Below are positions 1 through 11,801 of a stretch of DNA of 64,000 nucleotides, piece after piece. Numbering within the stretch: position 1 is the first letter of the stretch; each line of letters begins with the position of its first letter. Source of the DNA: Geopsychrobacter electrodiphilus DSM 16401. GTDB lineage: Bacteria; Desulfobacterota; Desulfuromonadia; Desulfuromonadales; Geopsychrobacteraceae. Location of the stretch: contig NZ_ARWE01000001.1 in assembly GCF_000384395.1 (NCBI RefSeq), positions 1,116,001 through 1,180,000 of the forward strand, given 5' to 3'. The translations under genes and the position numbers were made by a program. Below the pieces are notes generated by a model. The model was not told the DNA's origin. It worked only from the letters and a program-made list of their open reading frames with translations, and searched no databases.

Positions 1-1
1 C

Positions 2-2656
2 TTCATGAACGCCATGACCGCCAGTGACTGGACGCTCTACCCCTTCTCCAGCCAGAATCACAAAGATTTTAATAATCTGCTGGATATCTATCTTGACGCC
101 GCCTTCTTCCCCAACCTGACCGAGCGTGACTTTTCCCAGGAAGGGCACCGGCTCGAATTTGAAGAGATGGAGAACCCCCTGTCGCCGCTGGTCTACAAGG
201 GGGTGGTTTACAATGAGATGAAGGGGGCGATGTCCGACCCCTCCTCGCTGCTTTCGCGCCGTCTGGGCCGGGCGCTCTATCCGACCACAACCTATCATCA
301 TAATTCGGGCGGTGAGCCGTCAGATATTCCTGATCTCAGCTGGCAGCAGCTGCGTGATTTTCACGCGCGCTTCTATCATCCCTCCAACGCCTGGTGCTTC
401 AGCTACGGTGACCTTGATCTGCCGGAACTGCTGCAAAAGGTCGCGGTACAGGCCCTTGACCGCTTTGACAGGATTCAACCGGACAGTGAGGTGCCCCCGG
501 AAACCCGCATCACCGCGCCCAAGCAGGTTCGAGAGTCTTATCCCCTCGACGCCGGGGAGGAGACGGCAGGTAAATCAATGGTCCAGATGGCCTGGCTAAC
601 CTGCGATATCGACGAAAGTGTCGAGCGTCTGGGGCTGTCGCTGCTTTCGACCCTGCTGCTCGGCAACCCCTCAACTCCACTCTACAAGGCGCTGATCGAC
701 TCAGGGCTGGGGGCGAATCTGGCCCCTGGGTGCGGCTTTCAGGATGACAACCGCACCACCTGCTTTTCCGTCGGCCTGCAGGGGACCGATCCCGATAAAT
801 TGTCGCAGATTGAGGCGTTGATCATTGAGACCCTGAAGCAGATTGCCGCTGCCGGGTTCAGTGACGAACGGGTTGAAGGGGCTATCCACCGTCTTGAATT
901 TTCCAATCGTGAAGTCACCGGTGACAGCTACCCCTATGGGCTGCAACTGCTGATGCGCATGTTCGGTCCCTGGTTGCATGGCGGCGACCCGCTGAGCGCG
1001 CTTGATTTTGATACCCAGTTGCAGGAGTTGCGCAAAAAACTGGCGGAAGGACCCTATCTACAAGTTTTGTTGCAGCGTTGGCTCATCGATAATCCGCATC
1101 GGGTGACGCTGTTGCTTGAGCCGGACCACCAGCTGCGCGGTCAGGAAGAACAGGCGTTGCAGAAAAAGCTGGCGGCGCTGGCCGCAAGCCTTGATGGCGG
1201 GCAGAAGCAGAAGATTATCGCTCAGGCCAAGGCCCTGCAGCAGTCGCAGGAGTCGGAGGAGAATCTCTCCTGCTTGCCGACCCTCGAGTTGACTGATATT
1301 GAAACCGAAGAAACGCCGGTAGAGGTCAGTGAGGAGACCGTTGCGGGGGTGCCGCTGATGTTGTGCGCCCAGCCGACCAACGGTATCGGGTTTCTGGCGC
1401 TGAACATGCCGATCGATTCTCTTTCGGCCGAACTGTTGCCGCTTTTGCCGATTTTTAGTGGTCTGTTGACCCAGGTCGGAACCACAGCCTCCAGTTACGT
1501 GCAGCTGGCACAAAAGATCGAAGCCGTGTCCGGCGGAATCAGTGCGCGCACTTCGTTGTTGGAGGATCCGCAGGACCATGCGGCCTTCACCGCCAGTTTC
1601 GTGGTCAAGGGCAAGGCTCTCACCCGGAACGCAGCCGCGATGTGTGAACTGCTCGGTGAAATCCTGACAGGGCTCGATTTCTCCGATATCGGCCGGATTC
1701 GGCAGGTCCTTGATCAAATCCGGATTTCACTGGCAAACTCGGTCCCGTCCTCCGGGCATTCCTATGCCGCCCGCGCCGCAGCTGCCTATCTGTCCCCGGC
1801 GGCGCGTCTGCGTGAACTCTGGTCGGGCCTCGAACAGGTTGCGCTGGTCCAGAAACTGGCCCAGCAGGATGATGAGCAGTTGCGGGAGACCGCCGAACGT
1901 CTGCAGCAGATCGCTGGGCTGCTCTTCAATCGCAGCGGAATGCAGGCCGCACTGACCGCCGAAGCCGGGCAATTCGAGGCATTTACCTCGCCCCTTGAAG
2001 CACTGCTGAAGGTTCTGCCGGGCAAAACGGCGGGCGGGCAGGGGCTCCCTCAGCTGGAGCCTGTCCCTCAACGGCAGGGGTGGGTCTTTTCGGTACCGGT
2101 CAACTATGTGACCCGGGTTTTCGCGGCGCCCGCCTTTACCCACCCGGATAGCGCGGCCTTGACAGTACTCTCTAAGCTGCTGCGTTCCGAATACCTGCAC
2201 CGTGAAATTCGCGAGAAGGGGGGAGCCTACGGCGGAATGGCGGGCTATAATGCGGAAGCCGGAATCTTCTCGCTGCTCTCTTATCGCGATCCGCATCTGG
2301 AGCGGACGCTTCAGGTCTACGAAGATGCGATCGCCTGGGTGGTCACGGCAAGCCTCAGCGATGAAGTGATCAAGGAGTCGATTCTGGCCGTTTTCAGTGA
2401 CCTTGATCGACCGCATTCACCCAGCGGGAACGGTGCGCGCGAATTCGCCAACCGACGCCAGGGGATGACCCTTGAACTGCGCAATCAGATGCGCCGGCGT
2501 TTACTGTCAGTCGACCGAAAACAACTGGTGGAGGTGGCGAAACGCTGGTTGATGGGGGAGGGTATCAGTGCCGTGTCGGTCTTGGCCGGTGAAGAGGCGC
2601 TGAAGGCGTACAATGCCGCTCATCCCGAACAGGCGCTGGAACTGAAGCGCTTGTGA
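2..2656 (+). CDS. M16C family zinc metallopeptidase (PreP-like), 5' end missing
   Basis: Large clamshell zinc peptidase that degrades free peptides. About 884 residues are visible. Full-length PreP relatives are roughly 970, and the frame is open at the left edge, so the first ~90 residues with the HxxEH zinc motif lie outside the window. The third zinc ligand is visible as the Glu of VVYNEMKG (codon 215-217). Near the C terminus, REKGGAYGG matches the Arg/Tyr substrate-binding motif of M16 enzymes. The first Met, at base 5, is internal and not a start. The gene ends 45 bp before the likely rlmKL start, so the two are probably co-transcribed. The family is clear; the natural substrate is not. 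Confidence 0.93.
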   Translation, partial: FMNAMTASDWTLYPFSSQNHKDFNNLLDIYLDAAFFPNLTERDFSQEGHRLEFEEMENPLSPLVYKGVVYNEMKGAMSDPSSLLSRRLGRALYPTTTYHHNSGGEPSDIPDLSWQQLRDFHARFYHPSNAWCFSYGDLDLPELLQKVAVQALDRFDRIQPDSEVPPETRITAPKQVRESYPLDAGEETAGKSMVQMAWLTCDIDESVERLGLSLLSTLLLGNPSTPLYKALIDSGLGANLAPGCGFQDDNRTTCFSVGLQGTDPDKLSQIEALIIETLKQIAAAGFSDERVEGAIHRLEFSNREVTGDSYPYGLQLLMRMFGPWLHGGDPLSALDFDTQLQELRKKLAEGPYLQVLLQRWLIDNPHRVTLLLEPDHQLRGQEEQALQKKLAALAASLDGGQKQKIIAQAKALQQSQESEENLSCLPTLELTDIETEETPVEVSEETVAGVPLMLCAQPTNGIGFLALNMPIDSLSAELLPLLPIFSGLLTQVGTTASSYVQLAQKIEAVSGGISARTSLLEDPQDHAAFTASFVVKGKALTRNAAAMCELLGEILTGLDFSDIGRIRQVLDQIRISLANSVPSSGHSYAARAAAAYLSPAARLRELWSGLEQVALVQKLAQQDDEQLRETAERLQQIAGLLFNRSGMQAALTAEAGQFEAFTSPLEALLKVLPGKTAGGQGLPQLEPVPQRQGWVFSVPVNYVTRVFAAPAFTHPDSAALTVLSKLLRSEYLHREIREKGGAYGGMAGYNAEAGIFSLLSYRDPHLERTLQVYEDAIAWVVTASLSDEVIKESILAVFSDLDRPHSPSGNGAREFANRRQGMTLELRNQMRRRLLSVDRKQLVEVAKRWLMGEGISAVSVLAGEEALKAYNAAHPEQALELKRL

Positions 2657-2701
2657 TTGTCCCTACCGGACCAACCTTTATTGAAAGTGTTTTCTTTAGC
2701 T

Positions 2702-4849
2702 ATGTCTGATCAATCCTATTTTGCGACCGCCGCGCGCGGACTCGAAACGCTGCTGGTTACGGAACTCGTCTCCTTCGGCGCCGTCGAAGTTGAGGAGGCG
2801 ATCGGAGGTGTCCACTTTCAGGGTCCGCTGCAGGTTGCCTTGCGGGCCTGTCTCTGGTCGCGGTTGGCGAGTCGGATTCTGGCGCCGATCGCCGAGTTCG
2901 CGGCCGATACCACTGATCAACTTTATGACGGTGTCAGGCAGATCGACTGGCGTCAACATCTGGATATCACCAGCAGTCTGGCGGTGGATGCCCATGTGTC
3001 GCAATCAAAAATCGACCATTCCCGCTATGCCCTGTTACGGGTCAAAGACGCGGTGGTCGACCAGCTGCGCGACAGCAACGGCCAGCGGCCCAATATCGAT
3101 CCTCTCGATCCCGATCTGCGACTGAATCTTTATCTTTTCCGTAATCGCGCGACCATCAGCATCGATCTCAGCGGCGCTGCTCTGCACAAGCGTGGTTACC
3201 GCAGCGACGGCCTGAGCGCACCGCTCAAAGAGAATCTGGCGGCCGCGATTCTGCTCAGCTGCGACTGGCCAGCAATCCATGCGGCCGGTGGGGCCTTTCT
3301 CGACCCGATGTGCGGTTCCGGCACTCTGCCGCTTGAGGCTGCGATGATCGCGACGGATTCCGCTCCCGGTCTCCATCGTGAGCACTTCGGTTTTCTGGGT
3401 TGGCGTCAGTTCGACGGTCAGCACTGGGATGAGCTGCTGGAGGAGGCCGAAGCACGCAAGATCGCAGGTCTCGAACGTCAGCATCCACCGCTGATCGGTT
3501 ACGATGAAAACACCCGCGCCATCCGTCAGGCCTGGGAGCATGCCCGGGCCGCCGGGGTGGATCGCTGGGTGCATTTCGAGCGGCGTGAGCTGGGGCAGGT
3601 TGAACCCCCGGCGACCGAGTCGGGGTTGCTGGTGACCAATCCCCCTTACGGTGAACGACTGGGAGAGGCTTCAGACTTGCCGCCCCTTTATAATCGGCTG
3701 GGGGAGAAGATGTGTGCCTTCGGCGGCTGGCAGGCGGGGGTGATCACAAGTGAAGTGGAACTGGGGCGGGCCATCGGCCTGCGCGCCCATCAGCGGACCC
3801 CGCTCTATAACGGGGCGCTCAAGTGCCAGTTGCTGCATTTTACCCTAGATGAAACCAACCACTGGAAATCACTGGCCGATGGCGCCGGACGTCCGGTGGC
3901 TCGCCGGCTGACCGCAGAAGCCGAGATGCTGGCCAACCGTCTGCGCAAGAACCGTAAAAAACTATCAAAGTGGCTGAAAGCTGAACGCCTGGAATGCTAC
4001 CGTTTGTATGACGCCGATCTGCCGGAATTCAACATGGCGATCGATATTTATGGCGACGAGGTTCATCTTCAGGAATATCAGGCGCCCAAAGATGTCCCCG
4101 AACAGAAGGCCGAACGGAGGGTACGTGACGCTGTCTCGGCGGTCATGCAGGTCCTGGAGGTGCCGAACGGAGCGGTACATACCAAACAGCGCCAGCGCCA
4201 GAAGGGGGTCAGCCAATATCAACGCCAGGATCGGCGTGGCGTACTCAAACAGGTCAACGAGGGGGATTTGCGGTTTCTGGTGAACTTGAGTGATTATATT
4301 GACACTGGGCTGTTTCTGGATCACCGTCCGACGCGCCAACTGTTGCGTTCGCTGGCAGCGGGGACGCGCTTTCTCAATCTGTTTGCCTATACCGGAACCG
4401 CCAGCGTTTATGCCGCTGCCGGCGGTGCGGCGGAAACTACCACCGTCGATATGTCCCGCACCTACACCGACTGGGCGCAAAAGAATATGCAGCTGAACGG
4501 TTTTGACGGGCCGCAGCATCAGTTCGTGCAGGCCGATTGTCTCAGCTGGCTGGAGCAGCCGCAAAAAAGCTATGATCTGATCTTTCTCGATCCGCCCTCT
4601 TTTTCCAATTCCAAGGGGATGGACGGCACCTTTGACATTCAGCGTGATCATGTGAGGATTCTGCAGTCAGTCATCAAATTCCTGGCGTCCGGAGGGATTC
4701 TGATTTTTTCCAACAATCTGCGCAGTTTCAAGCTGGACAGCGACCAGTTGCCTGGGCTGAAGATTGAAGAGCTGAGTAACCAGACCCTGCCGCCTGACTT
4801 TGCCCGCAACCCGCGGATTCACAACTGCTGGCGCATCGAAAGGGCTTAA
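2702..4849 (+). CDS. rlmKL: Bifunctional 23S rRNA methyltransferase RlmKL
   Basis: Two methyltransferases in one chain. The N-terminal half (THUMP domain, then a fold with TNPPYGERLG) makes m2G2445 and the C-terminal half (LDPPSFSNSKGMDG) makes m7G2069 of 23S rRNA in E. coli. The length of 715 aa fits the fused gammaproteobacterial-type enzyme. The frame is open back to a TTG at 2657, directly after the M16 stop. I chose the ATG at 2702 because MSDQSYFATAARGLETLL aligns with the usual RlmL N terminus, although no strong ribosome binding site precedes it. Cytoplasmic; acts on rRNA during ribosome assembly. Confidence 0.95.
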   Translation: MSDQSYFATAARGLETLLVTELVSFGAVEVEEAIGGVHFQGPLQVALRACLWSRLASRILAPIAEFAADTTDQLYDGVRQIDWRQHLDITSSLAVDAHVSQSKIDHSRYALLRVKDAVVDQLRDSNGQRPNIDPLDPDLRLNLYLFRNRATISIDLSGAALHKRGYRSDGLSAPLKENLAAAILLSCDWPAIHAAGGAFLDPMCGSGTLPLEAAMIATDSAPGLHREHFGFLGWRQFDGQHWDELLEEAEARKIAGLERQHPPLIGYDENTRAIRQAWEHARAAGVDRWVHFERRELGQVEPPATESGLLVTNPPYGERLGEASDLPPLYNRLGEKMCAFGGWQAGVITSEVELGRAIGLRAHQRTPLYNGALKCQLLHFTLDETNHWKSLADGAGRPVARRLTAEAEMLANRLRKNRKKLSKWLKAERLECYRLYDADLPEFNMAIDIYGDEVHLQEYQAPKDVPEQKAERRVRDAVSAVMQVLEVPNGAVHTKQRQRQKGVSQYQRQDRRGVLKQVNEGDLRFLVNLSDYIDTGLFLDHRPTRQLLRSLAAGTRFLNLFAYTGTASVYAAAGGAAETTTVDMSRTYTDWAQKNMQLNGFDGPQHQFVQADCLSWLEQPQKSYDLIFLDPPSFSNSKGMDGTFDIQRDHVRILQSVIKFLASGGILIFSNNLRSFKLDSDQLPGLKIEELSNQTLPPDFARNPRIHNCWRIERA

Positions 4850-4875
4850 CTCTTGTGCCTGAAAGAGGGGATGCC

Positions 4876-5697
4876 ATGCACTACCTGTTAGTTCTGATGG
4901 TCCTGTTGCTGTCGGGCTGCGGTCTCAGCAGTATGCCGCAGCACATGGCACAGGCGACGCTGGATCAGACCGATCCCGAAACCGTCGCTGCGGCGGCACC
5001 CGCCTATCTGCTGCTGTTCGACAGTTTGATTGATGCCGACCCTCAAGACGTTGATTATCTGCGGGATGCTGCTGGGCTTTACGCTCTTTTCGGTGACGTG
5101 TTGATTACGGATAAGGTGCGTTCAAAGCGGTTGAGTGAACGCTCTTTTGCTTACGCGAATCGCGCCATCTGCAATGAGGAGCATGAGCTTTGCGGTCTGA
5201 ATGCCCTGCCATTTGATCCCTTTGTAGCGAAAATGAAAACCTTCGCCGAGCTCGCTCCCGCCCTGCGACTGGTTTATCTGCAGAGCTGGCTGGTCTATTT
5301 GAAACATCATGCCGACGACTGGAATGAACTGGCGCGCCTGCCCCAGCTCGAAGCGCTGGTCGGTTACCTCCTGCACCATGAAGAAGGAGCAGAGAGCCCA
5401 CAGCTGCATCTCTATCTGGCTATTCTGCAGACCCTGCGTCCTGCGATGTATGGTGGCAAGCCGGAAGAGGGACGACTGAATTTTGAGAGAGCCATGAAGC
5501 TCGCCCCTGATGATCTCTCGATCAAGGTCGCCTTTGCGCGCTTTTATGCACGTGGAGTTTATGATAAGGAACTTCATGATCGCTTGCTGAATGAGGTGCT
5601 GACCGCCGACCCGGTGAAGCCCGGCTTCACCCTGCTGAATACTCTGGCCCAACGTGACGCGCGTGAACTTTTGGCTTCTGGACCTGACTTTTTCTAA
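4876..5697 (+). CDS. TRAP-associated TatT-like lipoprotein
   Basis: Resembles TatT (TRAP-associated extracytoplasmic T component), a helical TPR-like periplasmic lipoprotein that partners with TRAP substrate-binding proteins. A hydrophobic leader ends in the lipobox LLSGC, so it should be lipidated and anchored on the periplasmic side. The body is helix-rich with TPR-like repeats and contains the family-typical YGGKPEEGRLNFERAM stretch. I chose the ATG at 4876, which has GAGGGG just upstream, over the GTG at 4855. It lies 18 bp before dctP, which supports the TRAP link. 273 aa. Confidence 0.85.
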   Translation: MHYLLVLMVLLLSGCGLSSMPQHMAQATLDQTDPETVAAAAPAYLLLFDSLIDADPQDVDYLRDAAGLYALFGDVLITDKVRSKRLSERSFAYANRAICNEEHELCGLNALPFDPFVAKMKTFAELAPALRLVYLQSWLVYLKHHADDWNELARLPQLEALVGYLLHHEEGAESPQLHLYLAILQTLRPAMYGGKPEEGRLNFERAMKLAPDDLSIKVAFARFYARGVYDKELHDRLLNEVLTADPVKPGFTLLNTLAQRDARELLASGPDFF

Positions 5698-5715
5698 AAA
5701 ACGGAGATAATTAAT

Positions 5716-6717
5716 ATGCTGCGCAACCTGTCCCTTCTGTTCCTGCTTCTGCTCATACCCTTATCGGCCAGTGCCCTGACGCTCAAGCTGGCGACCGTCG
5801 TCCCTGAAGGCTCAAGCTGGATGGTGCAGATGCGTGACGGCGCCAAACAGGTCGAAGAGAAGACCGCCGGTCGGGTCAAGATCAAGCTCTACGGCGGTGG
5901 TGTCATGGGCAATGAAAAGGCGGTACTGCGCAAGATTCGTATCGGGCAGTTGCAGGGCGGTGCCTTTACCAGCGGAGCCATGGCCACGGTCGCTCCTGAC
6001 CTCAGTCTTTATAGTCTGCCGATGCTGTTCAACTCCCTTGAAGAGGTTGATTTCGTGCGTGCCAGCATGGATTCAATGATGATCAAGGCGCTCAAGGATG
6101 CACAGTTTACCTGTTTTGGTCTTGCCGGAGGGGGGATGGCGCTGATGTTCTCCAAGACGCCGATTGCTAATTTGGCCGATCTAGCGGGAAAAAAGGTCTG
6201 GGTGCCCGAGGGGGATCTCGCCAGTTATGCCGCGATGGAAGCCAACGGCCTGACCCCGGTTACCCTGCCGTTGACCGATGTGCTCACCGGTCTTCAGACT
6301 GGCCTGATCGACGTCATCGGTTCGTCGCCGCTGGCCGCTATCGCCTTTCAGTGGCACACCCAGGTCAAGTATTTCAGCCCGACGCCGCTCTCCTATATTT
6401 TCGCCATGCTGGTGCTTGATTCCAAGGTGATGGACAAGATGTCCAGCGCGGATCAGCAGGTGGTAAGCGCGGTATTTGAGGGGATTTATCAGCGGCTCGA
6501 TAAGGAAAATCGCCAGGAAAATGCCCAGGCCGAAGAGGCCTTGCGCAAACAGGGGCTTATCGAAGAGCAACCGCTGCAGCAACTCGCGCAGATGCGTGCG
6601 GCGACTGAAGCCGCCCTTTCAACCCGTGCCCAGGAAGGACTTTTCAGTGCCGATCGCTACGCTGAAATCAAGGCACTGTTACAGAAGTATCGTAGCCAGG
6701 GAAAGGGGACAAAGTGA
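5716..6717 (+). CDS. dctP: TRAP transporter substrate-binding protein, DctP family
   Basis: Periplasmic solute receptor of a tripartite ATP-independent transporter. An N-terminal signal peptide ends near SASA-LTLK. The DctP fold follows, with the conserved stretches LKLATVVPEGSSW, GGGVMGNEKAVLRKIRIGQLQGGAF and ADLAGKKVWVPEGD. 333 aa, normal length. RBS-like GGAG lies 9 nt upstream of the ATG. The ligand (often a C4-dicarboxylate or other organic acid) cannot be read from sequence. The start of dctQ overlaps its end by 4 bp, so the genes are translationally coupled. Confidence 0.93.
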   Translation: MLRNLSLLFLLLLIPLSASALTLKLATVVPEGSSWMVQMRDGAKQVEEKTAGRVKIKLYGGGVMGNEKAVLRKIRIGQLQGGAFTSGAMATVAPDLSLYSLPMLFNSLEEVDFVRASMDSMMIKALKDAQFTCFGLAGGGMALMFSKTPIANLADLAGKKVWVPEGDLASYAAMEANGLTPVTLPLTDVLTGLQTGLIDVIGSSPLAAIAFQWHTQVKYFSPTPLSYIFAMLVLDSKVMDKMSSADQQVVSAVFEGIYQRLDKENRQENAQAEEALRKQGLIEEQPLQQLAQMRAATEAALSTRAQEGLFSADRYAEIKALLQKYRSQGKGTK

Positions 6718-7214
6718 GTATTGGCGGGCTGCTAAAGCGTCTGGATGCGCTGGGTCGACGTATCGAAGATGTGCTGCTCGCAATCCTGCTGACCGGCATG
6801 ATTCTGCTGGCCGGCTGGCAGATTGTGCAGCGTAATTTTATTGGCGGCGGCATGAGTTGGGCGGACGAGTTTCTGCGCCTGCTGGTCTTGTGGCTCGGCC
6901 TGCTCGGAGCCATGGCCGCCAGTCGTGATGACCGTCATATCGCCATCGACTTGTTACTGCGTTTTATGCCGAAGAAAATCAAACCTCTGGTCCAGATCAT
7001 GTTGCACCTTTTTACTTCGACGGTCTGCGGCATGCTTGCCTTTTATTCGTTTAAATTCATCCAGATGGAACAGGAATATCAAACCAAAGTCATGACCGGG
7101 CTGCCCGCGTGGTGGTTTGAACTGATCCTGCCCCTCGGCTTCGGCATGATGTGCCTGCGCTACCTTGGCCATGTGCGTCGCACTATCTACCCACTCCCGG
7201 AAGAGGTCGTATGA
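6714..7214 (+). CDS. dctQ: TRAP transporter small permease, DctQ
   Basis: Small integral membrane subunit with four predicted helices (166 aa). The family motif is seen in WADEFLRLLVLWLGLLGAMAASRDDRHIAID. It pairs with the large permease DctM and the receptor DctP. The start is GTG at 6714, overlapping the dctP stop (GTGA). Its stop overlaps the dctM ATG in the same way. Confidence 0.93.
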   Translation: MSIGGLLKRLDALGRRIEDVLLAILLTGMILLAGWQIVQRNFIGGGMSWADEFLRLLVLWLGLLGAMAASRDDRHIAIDLLLRFMPKKIKPLVQIMLHLFTSTVCGMLAFYSFKFIQMEQEYQTKVMTGLPAWWFELILPLGFGMMCLRYLGHVRRTIYPLPEEVV

Positions 7215-8473
7215 GCGTGTTACTCCCACTTTTCGCCCTGTTCGGTGCGCCATTGTTCGCGATTATTGCGGCCAGCGCCATGTGGGGTTTTCATTCAAGT
7301 GGGATCGATCTGACCGTGATGCCGATCGAGATCTACCGCCTGGCCGAAATGCCGGTGCTGCTGGCGATTCCGCTGTTTACTTTTTCCGGCTATCTGCTCG
7401 GCGAAAGCGGCGCTCCGGGTCGCCTGATGCGGCTGTCACGCGCCTTTCTCGGTTGGTTTCCGGGTGGTCTCGGGGTGGTCGCCCTGATCGCCTGTGCCTT
7501 CTTTACCGCCTTCACCGGCGCCTCCGGGATCACGATCATTGCCCTGGGAGCGATTCTCTATCCTGCGCTGGAGCAGGCCGGCTACGAGAAAAATTTCAAC
7601 CTCGGCCTGATTACGACCTCCGGCAGTCTCGGTCTGCTCTTTGCGCCGTCACTCCCTCTGATTCTTTACGGCATTGTCGCGCAGCAGGCGGGTGGTGATA
7701 TCAGCGTCAATCTGGATGATCTCTTTCTGGCCGGCGCATTGCCGGGGATTTTGATGCTGGTTCTGCTCAGCGGCTACGTGGTCTACAAGCGCCGGGGAAA
7801 GAAACTTGGGGGGAAGATAACCCTTGGCGAGGTACGCAGTTCCCTGCGTGAATCGATCTGGGAACTGCCGCTCCCTTTTGTGGTACTGGGCGGAATCTAT
7901 AGTGGTTACTTTGCCGTCAGCGAAGCTGCCGCGGTTACCGCCTGCTATGTGCTTTTGGTCGAGGTTTTCATCCTGCGTGAAATCTCCCTGCGCCAGCTGC
8001 CGGTCATCATGCGTCAATCGATGGTGCTGGTGGGCGGTATCCTGCTGATCCTGGGGGTTTCTCTCGCCTCGACCAGCTACATGATCGACGCCGAAGTTCC
8101 GGCCAAACTGTTCCATTATGTCCAGTCGCATGTCGAAGGGCGCCTGACCTTTCTGCTGCTGCTCAATATCTTCCTGCTGTTGCTCGGCGCTCTGCTCGAT
8201 ATTTTCTCGGCGCTGGTGCTGGTCGTTCCGTTGATCCTGCCGGTCGCGCTCAGCTACGGCATTGACCCCCTGCATCTCGGGATCATCTTTCTTGCCAATA
8301 TGCAGATCGGCTACATCACCCCTCCCGTCGGGCTCAACCTGTTTATTGCCAGTTATCGTTTTGATGTGCCGGTGCTTACGCTCTATAAATCGACCTGGCC
8401 GTTCTTTTTACTGCTGCTCGCATCGGTACTGATTATTACCTATGTGCCTTTTTTGTCACTCTGGTTTCGTTAG
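7211..8473 (+). CDS. dctM: TRAP transporter large permease, DctM
   Basis: Channel-forming subunit with about 12 membrane helices (420 aa), using the sodium or proton gradient to import the solute delivered by DctP. Typical motifs are AFFTAFTGASGITIIALG, ITTSGSLGLLFAPSLPLILYG and the C-terminal NMQIGYITPPVGLNLF. I start it at the ATG at 7211, which overlaps the dctQ stop (ATGA); the open frame extends upstream to 7151. Last gene of the tatT-dctPQM unit. Confidence 0.94.
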   Translation: MSVLLPLFALFGAPLFAIIAASAMWGFHSSGIDLTVMPIEIYRLAEMPVLLAIPLFTFSGYLLGESGAPGRLMRLSRAFLGWFPGGLGVVALIACAFFTAFTGASGITIIALGAILYPALEQAGYEKNFNLGLITTSGSLGLLFAPSLPLILYGIVAQQAGGDISVNLDDLFLAGALPGILMLVLLSGYVVYKRRGKKLGGKITLGEVRSSLRESIWELPLPFVVLGGIYSGYFAVSEAAAVTACYVLLVEVFILREISLRQLPVIMRQSMVLVGGILLILGVSLASTSYMIDAEVPAKLFHYVQSHVEGRLTFLLLLNIFLLLLGALLDIFSALVLVVPLILPVALSYGIDPLHLGIIFLANMQIGYITPPVGLNLFIASYRFDVPVLTLYKSTWPFFLLLLASVLIITYVPFLSLWFR

Positions 8474-8629
8474 CATTTGCAAAAAGGGTGCTTCAGCCTG
8501 TTAGAATAAATCTATAAAGAACCCTGCCGGTCTTAACGACTGCTCTTAACTTAGATTGGTTGAAGAGGTTTTAAAAATATTCAGCTAAATACTTAAATCG
8601 ACTAGCTGTTACGCAAGGAGGGACACTTT

Positions 8630-9871
8630 ATGTATTCCATGGACGGTGTAGGGAGAAATACCATCGCGATGGTGCTGGCCGGGGGGAAGGGGGAGCGGCT
8701 CAGCCCGCTGACCTTGCGTCGGGCCAAACCGAGCGTAGCCTTCGGCGGGAAGTACAAGATCATCGATTTTGTGCTCTCCAATCTGTTTAATTCGGGGATC
8801 AAGAAGGTCTATATCCTCACCCAGTACCGGGCCTACTCACTCAACAAGCATATCCGCGAGTCCTGGGGGAAATGGACCGGACTCGGTGAGTTCTACGTCG
8901 ATATCTCGCCAGAGACCAGCAGCGAAAGCGAGGAGTGGTTCAAGGGGACCGCCGACGCCATTCTGCAATATCTGCGCTTTGTCGAATCCACCGACGCGGA
9001 ATATGTGGCGGTCTTCGGCGGTGATCATATTTACAAGATGGACGTCACCCAGATGATCAATTTCCACCGCATGAATCGTGCAGACATCACGATTGCCGCG
9101 CTGGAAGTCCCGGTCGAAGAAGCCAGCCGGTTTGGGGTTTTTTCCGTGGACGAAGAGTCGCAGGTCATCGGGTTCGATGAAAAGCCAGAGAAACCTGAAC
9201 GGATTCCGGGGCGCGAGACCTGTTTTGCCTCCATGGGCAACTATATTTTCCCCACCAAAAAGTTGATCGAAGTGCTGCTCGAGGGGAAGAAAAAGCATGC
9301 GGATCTTGATTTCGGCAAGCACGTGATCCCGATGATGCTGGCAAAGGGGGACCGGGTCTTTGCCTACAACTTCAATGATAACCTGATCTCCGGCATGCGG
9401 GCCGAGGAGCGTGGTTATTGGCGTGACGTGGGCACCCTTGACTCTTATTATGAGGCGAACATGGATCTGGTCAATGTGTCGCCGCAGCTGAACCTGTATA
9501 ACTACAAGTGGCCCATTTTGACCAATCAGGGGAATCTGCCGCCCGCCAAGACTGTTTTTGACGGTGATGACCGTCGCGGCCAGAATATTGATTCCTACGT
9601 CTGTGCCGGCTGTATCACCAGCGGCAGCACGGTGCGACGCTCGATTCTGGGACCGCGCTGTAAAATCAACAGCTACAGCCTGGTTGAAGACTCCATCCTC
9701 TTCGAAAATGTCACGGTCGGACGGCACGTCCAGATCCGCAAAGTGATTATCGACAAGAATGTCGCGATACCGGACGGGGCGATCATCGGCTATGATCCTG
9801 ACGCCGATCGGAGCAAGGGGTTCACGGTAACCGAATCCGGGATTGTCGTGGTGCCGCGACCCGATAAGTGA
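8630..9871 (+). CDS. glgC: Glucose-1-phosphate adenylyltransferase
   Basis: Makes ADP-glucose from ATP and glucose-1-phosphate, the committed step of bacterial glycogen synthesis. The nucleotidyltransferase signature GGKGERLSPLTLRRAKPSVAFGGKY is at residues ~15-40. The catalytic region GGDHIYKMD and a C-terminal left-handed beta-helix (hexapeptide-like repeats from ~residue 310) are present. 413 aa, as expected for GlgC. Start ATG with a strong AAGGAGG box. No other glycogen gene is in the window. A 156-bp leader with no obvious structure separates it from dctM. Confidence 0.95.
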   Translation: MYSMDGVGRNTIAMVLAGGKGERLSPLTLRRAKPSVAFGGKYKIIDFVLSNLFNSGIKKVYILTQYRAYSLNKHIRESWGKWTGLGEFYVDISPETSSESEEWFKGTADAILQYLRFVESTDAEYVAVFGGDHIYKMDVTQMINFHRMNRADITIAALEVPVEEASRFGVFSVDEESQVIGFDEKPEKPERIPGRETCFASMGNYIFPTKKLIEVLLEGKKKHADLDFGKHVIPMMLAKGDRVFAYNFNDNLISGMRAEERGYWRDVGTLDSYYEANMDLVNVSPQLNLYNYKWPILTNQGNLPPAKTVFDGDDRRGQNIDSYVCAGCITSGSTVRRSILGPRCKINSYSLVEDSILFENVTVGRHVQIRKVIIDKNVAIPDGAIIGYDPDADRSKGFTVTESGIVVVPRPDK

Positions 9872-10007
9872 TCTGTGACACCTGTGCATGAAGGAGGACT
9901 TTTTCCCGAGTCGATATTCTGGAAAAAACAGGTCGTGAAGCGACAGGACCAAACCCCGTGATCGCCCCTCTCTAGTCTGGCAATGACTTAGCCTGCGACT
10001 ATTTATC

Positions 10008-10054
10008 AAATAAAGAAAGGCCAACCCTGTGTCGAGGTTGGCCTTTCTTTATTT
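10008..10054. terminator. Bidirectional intrinsic terminator between glgC and ettA
   Basis: A perfect 19-bp stem (10008-10026 with 10036-10054) and a 9-nt loop. The A-rich 5' side and T-rich 3' side let it work on both strands. It separates the convergent glgC (+) and ettA (-). Confidence 0.9.
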
Positions 10055-10124
10055 GAACTGAACGATAGGTTGCAGTCCTTGTTTGTCCTGCAAGGTACCT
10101 GACCCTTTGGTATTTATCAGAATG

Positions 10125-11801
<1,677 letters not shown>

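Noticed and set aside
8837-10024. 395-codon open frame on the - strand
   Set aside because: Antisense to glgC and crosses its 3' end; no recognisable protein.
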